DNA from: Saccharothrix sp. HUAS TT1
Lineage (GTDB): Bacteria > Actinomycetota > Actinomycetes > Mycobacteriales > Pseudonocardiaceae
Reading direction: 5' to 3'
NCBI RefSeq assembly: GCF_040744945.1
Contig: NZ_CP160453.1
Coordinates: forward strand, 7,068,001 to 7,132,000
Length of the DNA stretch: 64,000 bases
Shown in pieces: positions 49,691 through 58,991 of this stretch. Each line of letters opens with the position of its first letter. Position 1 is the stretch's first letter. The notes beneath the pieces are model-generated. The model saw only the letters and a list, made by a program, of their open reading frames with translations, had not been told where the DNA came from and did not search any database. Made by a program: the position numbers and the translations under genes.

Positions 49691-51262
49691 TCAGTCCTGG
49701 GACTCGGCCAGCTGCTGCGCCAGCACCAAGCGGTCCAGCTTGCCGTTGGAGTTCATCGGCAGCTCGGTCCGGTGGGTGAACCGGAGCGGCACCATGTAGC
49801 GCGGCAGGCGTTCGGAGAGCGCCTCGCGCAGCTGCGCCGCAGGCCGGGCGACCCCCGTGTACACCGCCTCCAGCCGCGTCTGCCCGTCCTCGCCGCGCAG
49901 GGCCACCACCGCGACCTGACCGATGCCGTCCTGCTCGCGCAGCACCGCCTCGGCCTCGCCGACCTCCACCCGTTGGCCCATGATCTTGACCTGCTGGTCG
50001 AGCCGCCCCAGGTGCACCAGGACCCCGTCGTCCAGCACCTGGACCAGGTCTCCGGTGCGGTACCAGTGGTCCTCGTCCGGGACGTACCGCCCGGTGGTCT
50101 CCACGGGACGCCCTGAGGCGTCCAGGAACCGTCCCCGGTTGTCGTCCTCGTCGAGGTATCCGGCGAACCGCTGCACGCCGCGCAGGAGCAACTCGCCCAC
50201 GCTGGAGGGCTTGCCCTGCTCGTCCACGACCCGGTGGTCGAGATGGGGGTAGACCGGGCCGATGGGGAGGGTGCCGTTGGCCGTGCGCGGCCAGTCCTCC
50301 ACCCGCTCCGGCAGCCGGTACTGCGTCGAGAGGATGGTCAGCTCGGTCGGCCCGTACACGTTCTCCACCACGCTCTGCGGCGCGGCCGTGCGCCAAGCCT
50401 TGGCCTGCTGCACCGTCAACTGCTCGCCCCCGAACAGGCTCCAGCGCAACGAAGGCATCGAGCCGGGGTCGAGACCCCCGGTCAGGTCCGCCATCGTGAT
50501 CACGGACGGCACCGAGAACCAGTGCGTGATCCCCTCTCGGGTCACGAACCGGGCCGGTTTGGGCAGTTCGCTCCGGGGTGGGACGACCAGGGTGGCGCCC
50601 GAGCCCCAGGCGCCGAACAGTTCGAGGACGGACGCGTCGAACGCCAGGCCGCTGTTCTGGGCCATCCGGCAGCCGGGCCCGAGCGCGTAGCGGTCGATGA
50701 CGTACCGCAGGAAGGCGTCGATGCTGCGGTGCGCGACCGGCACGCCCTTGGGGGTGCCGGTCGATCCCGAGGTGAACAGCACGTACGCGGCATCCCCAGC
50801 GGCTGCTTCGGTCCGGGGCGGCACTTCCCCCACCGCTTCGCCTTGGCGCAACCGCGCCAGGAGGTCCGGGGACAGGTGCAGGACCGGCACGTCCGGGACC
50901 TCGGGCGCCGGGACGTGGTCGACCAGGCGCAGGTTCAGGCCGGAGACCCGCGCGACGGAGGCCAGCCGTGCCGCGGGGAAGGACGAGTTGAGCGGGACCA
51001 CGGCCGCGCCCAGGCGCAGCGCCGCCAAGCACGCCGCGTAGGTCAACGTGCCCGGCGTCGTCGTCAGGCCCACCCGACGCGGAGCACGGCCGTCGCACGC
51101 GGTCAGGATCTCCCGGGCCAGCGCCACGGCCAGGCCGTCCAGTGCGCGATAGGTCAGCCGTTCCCCGCCGACCTCCAGGGCAACGAGCTCGCCGTGCTCC
51201 CGTGCCGACGCGGCGAACCAGTCGTACAGGTCGCGCGGCGCACCGGATTCCTGTCCGGTCAT
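49691..51262 (-). CDS. Free-standing adenylation domain
   Basis: A 523-residue stand-alone A domain with TSGSTGTPKG, YGPTE and the C-terminal catalytic Lys in NSNGKLD. No carrier or condensation domain is attached. Code positions from FDASVLEL, WFSVP, LFGGEQ and NVYGPTELTIL give DALFLGVILK, suggestive of an aliphatic side chain but matching no code I know. It is on the opposite strand, in a two-gene operon with the epimerase-like gene, whose stop its ATG overlaps (TGATG). It is the obvious candidate to load the two carriers lacking an A domain in cis, the first-gene PCP and the C-PCP-E protein. Whether it serves one or both is unknown. Confidence 0.92.
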   Translation of the reverse strand: MTGQESGAPRDLYDWFAASAREHGELVALEVGGERLTYRALDGLAVALAREILTACDGRAPRRVGLTTTPGTLTYAACLAALRLGAAVVPLNSSFPAARLASVARVSGLNLRLVDHVPAPEVPDVPVLHLSPDLLARLRQGEAVGEVPPRTEAAAGDAAYVLFTSGSTGTPKGVPVAHRSIDAFLRYVIDRYALGPGCRMAQNSGLAFDASVLELFGAWGSGATLVVPPRSELPKPARFVTREGITHWFSVPSVITMADLTGGLDPGSMPSLRWSLFGGEQLTVQQAKAWRTAAPQSVVENVYGPTELTILSTQYRLPERVEDWPRTANGTLPIGPVYPHLDHRVVDEQGKPSSVGELLLRGVQRFAGYLDEDDNRGRFLDASGRPVETTGRYVPDEDHWYRTGDLVQVLDDGVLVHLGRLDQQVKIMGQRVEVGEAEAVLREQDGIGQVAVVALRGEDGQTRLEAVYTGVARPAAQLREALSERLPRYMVPLRFTHRTELPMNSNGKLDRLVLAQQLAESQD

Positions 51263-52281
51263 CAGCCGCCCACCTGGGCCCGCCACGCGCTAAGCACTCC
51301 GCGCTCCTTCACCGGGTCGATCCCGAGCACGGTGTCGCCCTGCCGGTAGGGGGTCTCGGACGGGCCGCGCTCACCCAGCCACTCCCAGGCGTCCTCAACC
51401 GTCCGGGCCAACGGGCGGCAGCGCAGCCCGGCGGCGACGGCCTTCGCCGGGGAAGCCGCCCAGGCGCCCGCCATGGCGGGCTGCTCCAGCGCCCAGAACG
51501 GCATCTCGGTCCAGGGCTGCACGTCGTGGTCCACCAGGAAGTCCTCGGCGACCCACACCGGTCGCGCCCCCGCTCCGGTCACCCGCGCGCACAGGTCCAG
51601 CAATTCACCGAAGGTCGTGGTGCCCTCGGGGCCGGTGACCACGTGACGCCCGGCAGCGCCCTTCTCCAGCAGGTCGAGCCCGAACGCCGCGATGTCCCGG
51701 GCGTCGATGAGCTGGACCGGCTGCCCGGCCCGGCCCGGCGCGACGACCTCGCCGCCGCGAGCCATGCGCTCCAGCCACCACAGCAGCCGTCCGGGAGTTT
51801 CGCGCGGACCTACGATCAGTCCGGGGTTGAGGACGCAGGTGTCGCCCTCGAAGTACTTCTCCAAAGCCCGCTCGCACCCCGCCTTGAGCACGTTGCCGGA
51901 CACCTCGTCAACGGCGGCGTCCGGCGGGCAGAGGTGGCGCGGCGATTGTTCATCGACGGGTCCGGCGGGCCAGTCGGCGTAGGCGTGGACGGACGACACG
52001 AACAGGTACGCTCCCGCCCTGCCGCTGAGGGCTCGGGCCGACTGCCCGACGGTGCGGGGCCGGGAACCACTGGTGTCGATCACCGCGTCCCACGGTCCCG
52101 CGGCGGCGAGGGCGTCCAGGTCGATCGGATCCTCCCGGTCACCCCGGATGTTCCGCGCTCCCCGTGTTCCAGGTCCGGACTTCCCCCGGTTGAACACGGT
52201 CAAGGAATGCCCACGAGCGATTGCCTCCTGCGCGAAAAACCATCCGAGGAATACCGAGCCCCCAATGATGAGGATCTTCAC
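51262..52281 (-). CDS. NAD-dependent epimerase/reductase-like protein (extended/atypical SDR)
   Basis: A 339-residue protein with a Rossmann motif IIGGSVFLGW at the N-terminus, FNRGKSG after beta-2 and the strand IRGDREDP. This layout is shared by actinobacterial CSP41-like NAD-dependent epimerase/dehydratase proteins. The usual YxxxK is not obvious: SSVHAYADW follows the SS strand, and a Lys occurs later (GNVLKAGCE). It may therefore be a reductase or a non-standard member. It is the first gene of a minus-strand pair with the free A domain, so it probably tailors the amino acid that domain activates. The GTG start at 52281 has an AAGGGG stretch very close to it. Confidence 0.85.
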   Translation of the reverse strand: MKILIIGGSVFLGWFFAQEAIARGHSLTVFNRGKSGPGTRGARNIRGDREDPIDLDALAAAGPWDAVIDTSGSRPRTVGQSARALSGRAGAYLFVSSVHAYADWPAGPVDEQSPRHLCPPDAAVDEVSGNVLKAGCERALEKYFEGDTCVLNPGLIVGPRETPGRLLWWLERMARGGEVVAPGRAGQPVQLIDARDIAAFGLDLLEKGAAGRHVVTGPEGTTTFGELLDLCARVTGAGARPVWVAEDFLVDHDVQPWTEMPFWALEQPAMAGAWAASPAKAVAAGLRCRPLARTVEDAWEWLGERGPSETPYRQGDTVLGIDPVKERGVLSAWRAQVGG

Positions 52282-52641
52282 CCCTTCATGGTCGCACGAC
52301 CACGAACACTTGACAAGGATTCGGAATTCACGTTACCGCGCACAGCCGATTGCGAGCGAATGCGGATCGCGAAAGATCGGCATTACCGCGGTTCCGGTTC
52401 GAGGTCCGGGGCGGTGCGGGCGAATCGGATCGACCTCGGGGGCGCGAGGTCTCCGTCACCCGATCCGGTGTAGACAGTCCGGATTACGAGGTGTTCGTGC
52501 TCACGCTGCCGCTCTGCTCGGCGCCACTGGGCGTGGCGCGCCGCCTCGCGGCTGCGGGCGTCGACGGCAGTCAGAGGCCCTGCGTCGGCCGTCCACGTCG
52601 GAAAACACCCGGGTCCGATATTCTGGACATATGACCGTCGG
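52282..52641. promoter_or_regulatory. Divergent intergenic region at the right edge of the cluster
   Basis: This 360-base gene-free stretch must hold promoters for the epimerase/A-domain pair and possibly for the antiporter. A TTGACA hexamer occurs at 52310-52315 on the plus strand without a good -10. A 15-codon frame (ATG at 52631) ends in TGA at 52676-52678. No repeat or RNA element was recognised. This region marks the likely right boundary of the biosynthetic cluster. Confidence 0.4.
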
Positions 52642-53835
52642 ATGTGCGCGAGTGTCTACAACGGACCGCAACCTGTGAGCGGGCACGGAGGAACCGATCC
52701 CGCCGAGGCGCGAGCCGCGTCGACGGCGCCGGACCGTCGAGGTCGGTCCTTCACGGACTGGCGGTTCGTGGCGCCGCCGGTCGCCGTGGCCGTGATGGCC
52801 GCCGCCTGGGGCCGCGACCTGCCCTCGCTGCTGCTCGTCGTCGTCGCCCTGGTCCTGGGCGCCGCGGTGCTGGCGGCGGTGCACCACGCCGAAGTGGTCG
52901 CGCACCGAGTCGGGGAGCCCTTCGGGTCGCTGCTGCTGGCCGTCGCCGTCACGGTCATCGAAGTCGGCCTGATCGTCACCTTGATGATCGCGGGTGGCAC
53001 CGGCGCCGCCTCGCTGGCCCGCGACACCGTCTTCGCCGCCGTGATGATCACCTGCAACGGCATCCTGGGCCTGTCGTTGTTGATCGGCGCCGTGAAGCAC
53101 CGGCTCGCCGTGTTCAACGCCGAGGGCACCGGCGCGGCCCTGTCCACCGTCGCCACCCTGGCCGTCGTCTGCCTCGTGCTGCCGACGTTCACCACCGCCC
53201 GACCCGGGCCCGAGTTCTCCCCGACGCAGCTCGCGTTCGCCGCCGCGGCCTCCCTCATCCTCTACGCCACGTTCGTCAGCACCCAGACCGTGCGCCACCG
53301 CGACTTCTTCCTGCCCGTCACCAGCGATGGCGTGGTCGTCAACGACGCCGACAGCGACGACCACGCCGACCCGCCCACCAACCGCGCCGCCGTCACGAGC
53401 GTGGCGCTGCTGCTCGTCGCGCTCGTCGCGGTCGTCGGCCTGGCCAAGGTGCTGTCCCCCGCGATCGAGGACACCGTCGCCGCCCTGGGCCTGCCGCACG
53501 CGTTCGTCGGCGTGGTCATCGCCCTGCTCGTGCTGCTGCCCGAAACCCTCGCCGCGGCCAACGCCGCCCGCCGCAACCGCATCCAGGTCAGCCTCAACCT
53601 CGCCCTGGGCTCCGCCATGGCCAGCATCGGCCTGACCATCCCCGCGATCGCCATCATGACGATCTGGCTCCCCGGTCCCCTGCTGCTCGGCCTCGGCGCG
53701 AACCAGATCGTCATGCTGGCGATCACCATCGTCGTCGCCACCCTGACGGTCGTTCCCGGTCGGGCCACCCGGCTGCAAGGACTCGTGCACCTCATCCTGC
53801 TCGGCGCGTTCCTCCTCCTCGCCGCCAACCCCTGA
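52642..53835 (+). CDS. ChaA-type calcium/cation:proton antiporter
   Basis: A 397-residue membrane protein with eleven or so hydrophobic helices and the two alpha-repeat signatures of ChaA/CaCA exchangers. The first is AHRVGEPFGSLLLAVAVTVIE, read here in parts: GEPFG with Glu, then VTVIE. The second is LLVLLPETLAAANAARRN, with an acidic residue. It exchanges Ca2+ or Na+ for H+ across the membrane. The start is uncertain: ATG at 52642 lacks a clear ribosome site, and GTG at 52675 would overlap the stop of a 15-codon frame (GTGA), which could couple translation. It is a housekeeping gene and the first outside the biosynthetic cluster. Confidence 0.88.
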   Translation: MCASVYNGPQPVSGHGGTDPAEARAASTAPDRRGRSFTDWRFVAPPVAVAVMAAAWGRDLPSLLLVVVALVLGAAVLAAVHHAEVVAHRVGEPFGSLLLAVAVTVIEVGLIVTLMIAGGTGAASLARDTVFAAVMITCNGILGLSLLIGAVKHRLAVFNAEGTGAALSTVATLAVVCLVLPTFTTARPGPEFSPTQLAFAAAASLILYATFVSTQTVRHRDFFLPVTSDGVVVNDADSDDHADPPTNRAAVTSVALLLVALVAVVGLAKVLSPAIEDTVAALGLPHAFVGVVIALLVLLPETLAAANAARRNRIQVSLNLALGSAMASIGLTIPAIAIMTIWLPGPLLLGLGANQIVMLAITIVVATLTVVPGRATRLQGLVHLILLGAFLLLAANP

Positions 53836-53860
53836 CCTCATCGACCCCTCGGCGTTCCCA

Positions 53861-53880
53861 CCGGACCAAGGGCGGTCCGG
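53861..53880. terminator. Short hairpin between convergent genes
   Basis: A seven-base stem (ccggacc/ggtccgg) with a six-base loop lies between the antiporter and the CU044_5270-type gene. An outer pairing of cccctga with tcagggg may extend it. Modest strength. Confidence 0.5.
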
Positions 53881-53883
53881 ACC

Positions 53884-54891
53884 TCAGGGGCGGACGCCGA
53901 TCCCGTCGACCACGGCCGTCGTCACCGAGCTGGATTCCACGACCGTCCCGGCCGGCAGGGACCCGTCCGACTCGGTCAGCACGCGGCGGTCGCCGATGAA
54001 CTCGCCGGTGGCCGGGTCGACGATGACCTCCTGCCGGCCGTCGCCGTCGGTCACGGCCAGCGCGACGCCCCGCCTGCCGTCCAGGTTGGCCGACTGGTCG
54101 ACCACCTCCAGGCCGGGCAGCAGCGCCAGCGCCCGGAACAGCGCGGCCCGCAGCTCGGCGGGCACCTTGCCGCTGCGCAGCAGGTCGGAGGCGAGGACCA
54201 GCGCCTCCTGGTGGTCGCTGGACCCGCGTCCCCGACCGTCCGCGAGCAGGCGCTCCAGCAACGCCTCCGGCGCGCGGGGCAGGCCGGCCAGGAACCGGGC
54301 GTTGGGCTGCTGCCACGCCCCCGGGTCCTCCTGGCACTGCCGGTCGCACCGGCCACGCACCTCGTTCTGCATTGCGGGCCGCAGGTCCACCCCGGCGCTC
54401 CGCGCCTGCTCCTCGGTGCCGACCAACCAGTCCCGCCGACCGGTGTCCCGGGGGCGGACCAGGTACTCCTCGCCCTCGACCGCGGGCAGCCACACCTCCA
54501 GGACCTCCTCGCCCAGCCACCGGAAGTCCTGCCCGCCCTGCCGGGCCTGCACCGCCGACCGGCCGCGGCTGATCGCGTACCGGTACTGACCGGGGCCCAG
54601 CACCGGATCAGTCGTCGTGATCGCGTCCGCCGCCCTGGTCAACGCCTGCGCCGCCTCGGCGGTCGCGGGCGTCGGGCCACCGAGCGCCACCTGGGCCAGC
54701 ACCCCGCCCACGGCCAGCGCGGCGACGCCCGCGGCGACACCCCACCAGCGCCGCGCCGGCCTGCCCGCCGGCCGTCCGGCCGCGGTGAGCGCCAGCACCT
54801 TCTCCCGATTGGCGGCGAAGCTCTCCTCGGTCATCGGAGCCGTGTCACCGCGCACGTCCCGCACGACGTGGTCCATCTCGTCCTCACGCAT
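53884..54891 (-). CDS. CU044_5270-family membrane protein, ECF sigma partner
   Basis: A 335-residue protein of the actinobacterial CU044_5270 family: a cytosolic N-terminus of about 45 residues, one membrane helix (WWGVAAGVAALAVGGVL) and a large extracytoplasmic domain. These genes almost always follow an ECF sigma gene, so the protein is probably its membrane-bound regulator or sensor. It starts eight bases inside the sigma gene's end, with GAGGAGG upstream, so the two are translationally coupled. The N-terminus lacks a recognisable zinc-type anti-sigma motif. The signal sensed is unknown. Confidence 0.88.
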   Translation of the reverse strand: MREDEMDHVVRDVRGDTAPMTEESFAANREKVLALTAAGRPAGRPARRWWGVAAGVAALAVGGVLAQVALGGPTPATAEAAQALTRAADAITTTDPVLGPGQYRYAISRGRSAVQARQGGQDFRWLGEEVLEVWLPAVEGEEYLVRPRDTGRRDWLVGTEEQARSAGVDLRPAMQNEVRGRCDRQCQEDPGAWQQPNARFLAGLPRAPEALLERLLADGRGRGSSDHQEALVLASDLLRSGKVPAELRAALFRALALLPGLEVVDQSANLDGRRGVALAVTDGDGRQEVIVDPATGEFIGDRRVLTESDGSLPAGTVVESSSVTTAVVDGIGVRP

Positions 54892-55405
54892 CGCGCGCCT
54901 CCTCGGTCCTCAGCTTCGTCCTGGCCCTGTGCAGACGCGTCCGCACCGTCTGCTCCTTGATCTTCAACACCTCCGCGACCTCCGCCGCGGTCAACTCGCC
55001 CCACGCCACGAGCAGCAGCACGTCACGCTCCTCCGCGCGCAGCCCCGCAATGGCCTCCGCCATCCGCCGGGCGCGCACGTCCGCGTCCACGCTCTCCGCG
55101 ACCCGGTGGTCGACCTCGTCCTGGGTGGACCGGCGCCCACCGTCCCGCGCCCAGGCCCGCAGCCGGGTCTCCTCGGAGCGGTGGTGCCGCCGCAGCAGGT
55201 TGGTGGCTATCCCGTACAACCACGCCTTGGGCCCGGCGCGGTTCGGGTCGAACCCCTCCCGCTGCTCCCAGGCGGCCAGGAAAACGTCGGCCACGAGGTC
55301 GTCGGCCACCGCCGTCCCGGCCCGCCGGGCCAGGTAGTGGTGCAGCGGGCGGGCATGGGCGTCGTACCAGGCTGCCAGCGCTTCCGGCCCATCCAGCCGC
55401 TCCAC
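54884..55405 (-). CDS. ECF-subfamily RNA polymerase sigma factor
   Basis: A 173-residue ECF sigma factor with sigma region 2 (VADDLVADVFLAAWEQREGF, the DDLV/FLAAW core) and sigma-4 with the helix-turn-helix LTAAEVAEVLKIKEQTVRTR. The GTG start at 55405 is chosen because AGGAGGAG lies seven bases upstream. A longer frame to 55570 has no such site and would exceed the usual family length. It forms a two-gene operon with the CU044_5270-type gene. Target promoters are unknown; ECF factors of this type often activate their own operon. Confidence 0.9.
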   Translation of the reverse strand: MERLDGPEALAAWYDAHARPLHHYLARRAGTAVADDLVADVFLAAWEQREGFDPNRAGPKAWLYGIATNLLRRHHRSEETRLRAWARDGGRRSTQDEVDHRVAESVDADVRARRMAEAIAGLRAEERDVLLLVAWGELTAAEVAEVLKIKEQTVRTRLHRARTKLRTEEARDA

Positions 55406-55943
55406 CGGGGGACTCCTCCTGCGCGCCGCTGGGACGCTGTCGGTTCGCACGGAACTGATTGCCACTCGCCACCGCGAGCGTTCCCGCTCCCGTTCCCCCA
55501 GGAGTTCGTTGTCGTCGTGCCCGATCCTGCATGCCCGGCCGGTCGGCAAAGGCCCCAAGTGGTGAAACAACGCACCACCACAGCTAAATTGTTAGCGCTC
55601 ACCCGATGTCGGTGTCATCGAATCATCACCAAGGCAGCCAACCTCGAAGCCACATATCCGCAGGTAGAAGCGAGGGTATGGCCATAACTGAGCACACCGT
55701 CTCGAATGGGTACTCCGATCCGACTAGCGAGAACCGCTTTTCACCGGAACCATCTTGTGAGCGTGAACAATAGGTGCGACACTGTCCCCGTCGAAGCCTG
55801 CGCCGCTGACGGAAGCCGCCCCGTCACAGCCCGCCGGCAGACCTGTCCAATCGGGATTCCGGAGCATCGGGCAACACTTCGCCCGGCCGTGCTGCAACAC
55901 GGGTGGCAGCCGGAACGTCGTACGCACCGAGGAGTGAGAACAG
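55406..55943. promoter_or_regulatory. Intergenic region with two LacI-type operator-like sites before the alpha-galactosidase
   Basis: This 538-base gene-free stretch separates the divergent sigma factor and glycosidase genes. tgttagcgctcacc at 55590-55603 closely fits the LacI/CebR-type consensus TGTGAGCGCTCACA used by actinomycete sugar-regulated genes. A weaker match, TTGTGAGCGTGAACAA, lies at 55755-55770, about 175 bases before the start codon. Two sites could allow looping repression. The regulator itself is not in the window. Confidence 0.5.
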
Positions 55944-57632
55944 GTGACAGCAACACGACTTCCCCGCCCCCGCAGGGCGGCAGCGCTGTTGGCGGCAGGC
56001 ATGCTGCTGCTGTCGGCGATGACGGCGGTGACGGCGGTGCTGCACACGCCGTCCGCGCAGGCGTTGGAGAACGGAGTGGCGCGCACCCCGCCGATGGGGT
56101 GGAACTCGTGGAACACGTTCGGCTGCAACATCAACGAAGCGTTGATCAGGCAGATGGCCGACGCCATGGCCAACTCCGGGATGCGCGAACTCGGCTACCA
56201 GTACGTGGTCGTCGACGACTGCTGGATGAACCCCAACCGCGACTCGGCGGGCAACCTCCAGGGCGACCCGGGCCGGTTCCCCAGCGGCATGAAGGCGCTC
56301 GGCGACTACATCCACGCCCGCGGGTTGAAGTTCGGCATCTACCAGGCGCCGCTGTCCGAGACGTGCGCGCAGTACTTCGACTCCTACCCCGGCGCCACCG
56401 GCAGCCTGAACCACGAGGCGCAGGACGCGCGGCAGTTCGCCGCGTGGGGCGTGGACTTCCTCAAGTACGACTGGTGCCACCCCAGCGGCACGATCGACGA
56501 CCAGGTGCGCACGTTCGCCAAGATGCGCGACGCGCTGCGCGCCACCGGGCGCCCGATCGTCTACAGCATCAACTCCAACAGCATCCACGACAAGACCGGT
56601 CCCCGACGCGACTGGGGTGACGTCGCGAACATGTGGCGCACCACCGAGGACATCACCAACAGGTGGGACACCGGGCAGACCAACGGCTACCCGATGGGCA
56701 TCCAGAACATCGTCAACGTCACCGTGCCGCTCGCCTCCTACGCCCGGCCGGGCGCGTTCAACGACCCGGACATGATGGAAGTCGGCCGCGGCGGCATGAC
56801 CGACACCGAGATGCGCAGCCACTTCGCCCTGTGGGCGGTCATGGCCTCACCGCTGATCGCGGGCAACGACCTGCGCAACATGGACGCCGCCACGTCGACC
56901 ATCCTGAAGAACGCGAACCTCATCGCCATCAACCAGGACAGCCTCGGCCTGCAGGGCAGGCAGGTCTCCCACGACGGCACCCGGCGCGTCCTGGCCAAGC
57001 GGCTGGCCAACGGCGCCGTCGCGGTCGCCCTGTTCAACCAGGGTGGCGGCACGACCACCGTCTCGACCACGGCGAGCGCGATCGGCCTGTCGGGCAGCTC
57101 GTTCACGCTGCGCGACGCCTGGACCAACGGCACCACCACCACGTCCGGCGCCATCTCGGCCAGCGTCCCGGCGCACGGCACGGCGGTGTACGTCGTCAGC
57201 GGCGGAGGGGGCCCCGTGCCCACGTCGTTCTCCTTGGTGGGCCAGAGCTCCAACCGCTGCCTGGACATCCCCGGGAGCACGCCGACCAACGGCGCCCTGG
57301 CCCAGATCTGGGACTGCAACGGCCAGACCAACCAGCGCTTCACCACGACCGCGGCCGGTGAGCTGCGCGCCTACGACGGCGCGAAGTGCCTGGACGTCTA
57401 CAACCAGGGCACGGCCAACGGCACCGCCGTGACGTTGTGGGACTGCAACGGCCAGGGCAACCAGCAGTTCCGCCTCAACTCCGACGGCAGCGTGACGGCG
57501 GTGGCGTCGGGCAGGTGCCTGGACGTCAACGGCGGCGCCACCGCCAACGGCACGAAGGTCATCATCTGGGACTGCCACGGCGGCGCCAACCAGCGGTGGA
57601 CCCGCACCGGCTCGGCCCGCACGGCGCCCTGA
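55944..57632 (+). CDS. Secreted alpha-galactosidase (GH27) with ricin-type lectin domain
   Basis: The protein is 562 residues: a signal peptide (about 1-41), a GH27 catalytic barrel (about 42-320), a beta-sandwich (about 320-415) and a C-terminal ricin B/CBM13 beta-trefoil (about 425-555). The trefoil has three QIWDCN/LWDCN/IWDCH repeats that bind galactose-type sugars. Catalytic residues are Asp176 (KYDWC, nucleophile) and Asp236 (RTTED, acid/base). NDPDM near 275 is the usual substrate-binding motif. It hydrolyses terminal alpha-galactosides from galactomannan or raffinose-type sugars outside the cell. The GTG start has GGAG upstream. Two LacI-like operators suggest sugar-controlled expression. 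Confidence 0.95.
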   Translation: MTATRLPRPRRAAALLAAGMLLLSAMTAVTAVLHTPSAQALENGVARTPPMGWNSWNTFGCNINEALIRQMADAMANSGMRELGYQYVVVDDCWMNPNRDSAGNLQGDPGRFPSGMKALGDYIHARGLKFGIYQAPLSETCAQYFDSYPGATGSLNHEAQDARQFAAWGVDFLKYDWCHPSGTIDDQVRTFAKMRDALRATGRPIVYSINSNSIHDKTGPRRDWGDVANMWRTTEDITNRWDTGQTNGYPMGIQNIVNVTVPLASYARPGAFNDPDMMEVGRGGMTDTEMRSHFALWAVMASPLIAGNDLRNMDAATSTILKNANLIAINQDSLGLQGRQVSHDGTRRVLAKRLANGAVAVALFNQGGGTTTVSTTASAIGLSGSSFTLRDAWTNGTTTTSGAISASVPAHGTAVYVVSGGGGPVPTSFSLVGQSSNRCLDIPGSTPTNGALAQIWDCNGQTNQRFTTTAAGELRAYDGAKCLDVYNQGTANGTAVTLWDCNGQGNQQFRLNSDGSVTAVASGRCLDVNGGATANGTKVIIWDCHGGANQRWTRTGSARTAP

Positions 57633-58145
57633 CCCGGCGGGCCGGTCGCGGCGGTGCGGTGGCTCCACGCTCCGCACCGCCGCGATAACCACACCGAGCA
57701 CGTCCCCGGCAACACCGCAACAGCCTCCGGCACACCGGCGGCACCTCCCTGCTCAGCACTTGGCAGGACGGCACTCGACTCGCCGACCTGGTGCGCGTCC
57801 ACACCACCCCGCACGGCACGCACGGCCACGCACGTCTTCCTGCGCGTCACCGGCCAGGCCCGAGGCCCGGCCGGGTGGCCTCCGACGGCACGGCTGCCAC
57901 TCCCGTGACGTCGACCAGCACGGCATGACGACCGGCTGCGCCGCTCCGACCGGCCCACCTCGGTGTGACCACCGCGTTCGCCTTCCGCGCCTGCTGCACA
58001 CGAGCGACCGGGGCAAGGACGAGGACTCCCCCGGCACGAGAGAGCCCCACCCCGGGCCACCACCGCGGACCGCGCCACGTCCAACGCCACCCGCCCCGCC
58101 AGCGGGCTTCCTCGCCGGAGCCGGCTTCACCTCGACCCGGCGCCG
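57633..58145. other. Gene-free spacer with terminator
   Basis: Apart from the hairpin at 57646-57685 I see no gene or repeat here. The open frames in it have no ribosome sites, and their translations are compositionally implausible. Confidence 0.5.
57646..57685. terminator. Strong hairpin terminator after the alpha-galactosidase gene
   Basis: A perfect 13-base stem (cgcggcggtgcgg with ccgcaccgccgcg), extendable by one T-A pair, with a 12-base loop, starts 13 bases after the stop codon. There is no U-tract. Confidence 0.85.
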
Positions 58146-58535
58146 TCAACCCCGCAACCAGGGATCGTCACTACGGGACGAAGCAATAGGCGTGGTCATG
58201 CCGGGGAGGGGTGAGCCGAAGTTCCCCTCGTAAGCCCATCCCTGTCCCAGCCTGCTCTGCACGAACCACCACGTGGCCCCGCGGTTGTTCTCCACCCAGC
58301 AGTCCACGTCGACCTCCACCGGCCCGCGGAAGCGAGCGGAACAGTCCGCCCGGGGCCCCGAGCGGACGGCCTGCCCATCCGCGATCCACCTCCGGAGGTA
58401 GGTCAGGTCGTAGTGCTCGACCGAGCCGGTGCAGTCCACCGGGGCCGTGCTCGCTGAAGCGCCCCCCGGGGACGCCCCCACGGCCATGAGCAGGGCGCCG
58501 AGCACAGGACCGGCCGATCGGAAACCGAATTTCAT
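58146..58535 (-). CDS. Small secreted protein with SH3-like region
   Basis: A 129-residue protein with a Sec signal (about residues 1-30, cleavage after ASAS), two Cys in the first half of the mature part (VDCTG, ADCSA) and a third in VDCWVENN. The segment DCWVENNRGATWWFVQSRLG and the GWAYEGNF that follows it resemble bacterial SH3-type modules of secreted actinomycete proteins. A GGGAAAAG stretch precedes the ATG. The function is unknown; cell-wall or peptide binding is a guess. It stands alone, divergent from the endonuclease/phosphatase-fold gene. Confidence 0.65.
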   Translation of the reverse strand: MKFGFRSAGPVLGALLMAVGASPGGASASTAPVDCTGSVEHYDLTYLRRWIADGQAVRSGPRADCSARFRGPVEVDVDCWVENNRGATWWFVQSRLGQGWAYEGNFGSPLPGMTTPIASSRSDDPWLRG

Positions 58536-58991
58536 CTTTTCCCGTCCGTCAGTGTGATGCCCGGATCACGCACCCCATACGAATGGTTCCAGTACCGGCA
58601 CCACTCGTTTCCGGCGAGCGGACGGTGATCCACCCACGCGCTGAAAGCGGTTCGCACCACAAGCAATTCGGTCACCCGGTGGACGCAACCACTCCTTCGA
58701 AGAAAACCGATACGACCTTTTTCGCGCCTGCGGCGACCTCCAGCGCATCGACAGGAGCATTGACATCACTCGGTTGGCGGAACGGACGCTCTGAGGGTGG
58801 GCCTCGACCTCGGAGGTCGGCTACCAGGCACACGTGCTGCCGACACCGCGCCACCACGGCCGACCCGATTACCGGATAAACGTTCCGAGACGCAGCACCG
58901 GCACGCGGATCAGGTCGACCGCGGTCCTTGTTCACGCACTTGCGATCACTTTGGGTGGCAGGTAACCGATATTCACCCGGAGGGGAACACC
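58536..58991. other. Gene-free divergent intergenic region
   Basis: These 456 bases lie between two divergent secreted-protein genes. I see no RNA gene, clear promoter pair or repeat in them. Confidence 0.4.

Noticed and set aside
57689..58145. Several short open frames after the alpha-galactosidase terminator
   Set aside because: No ribosome sites, no signal or domain features, and Pro/Arg/Thr-biased translations in several phases at once.
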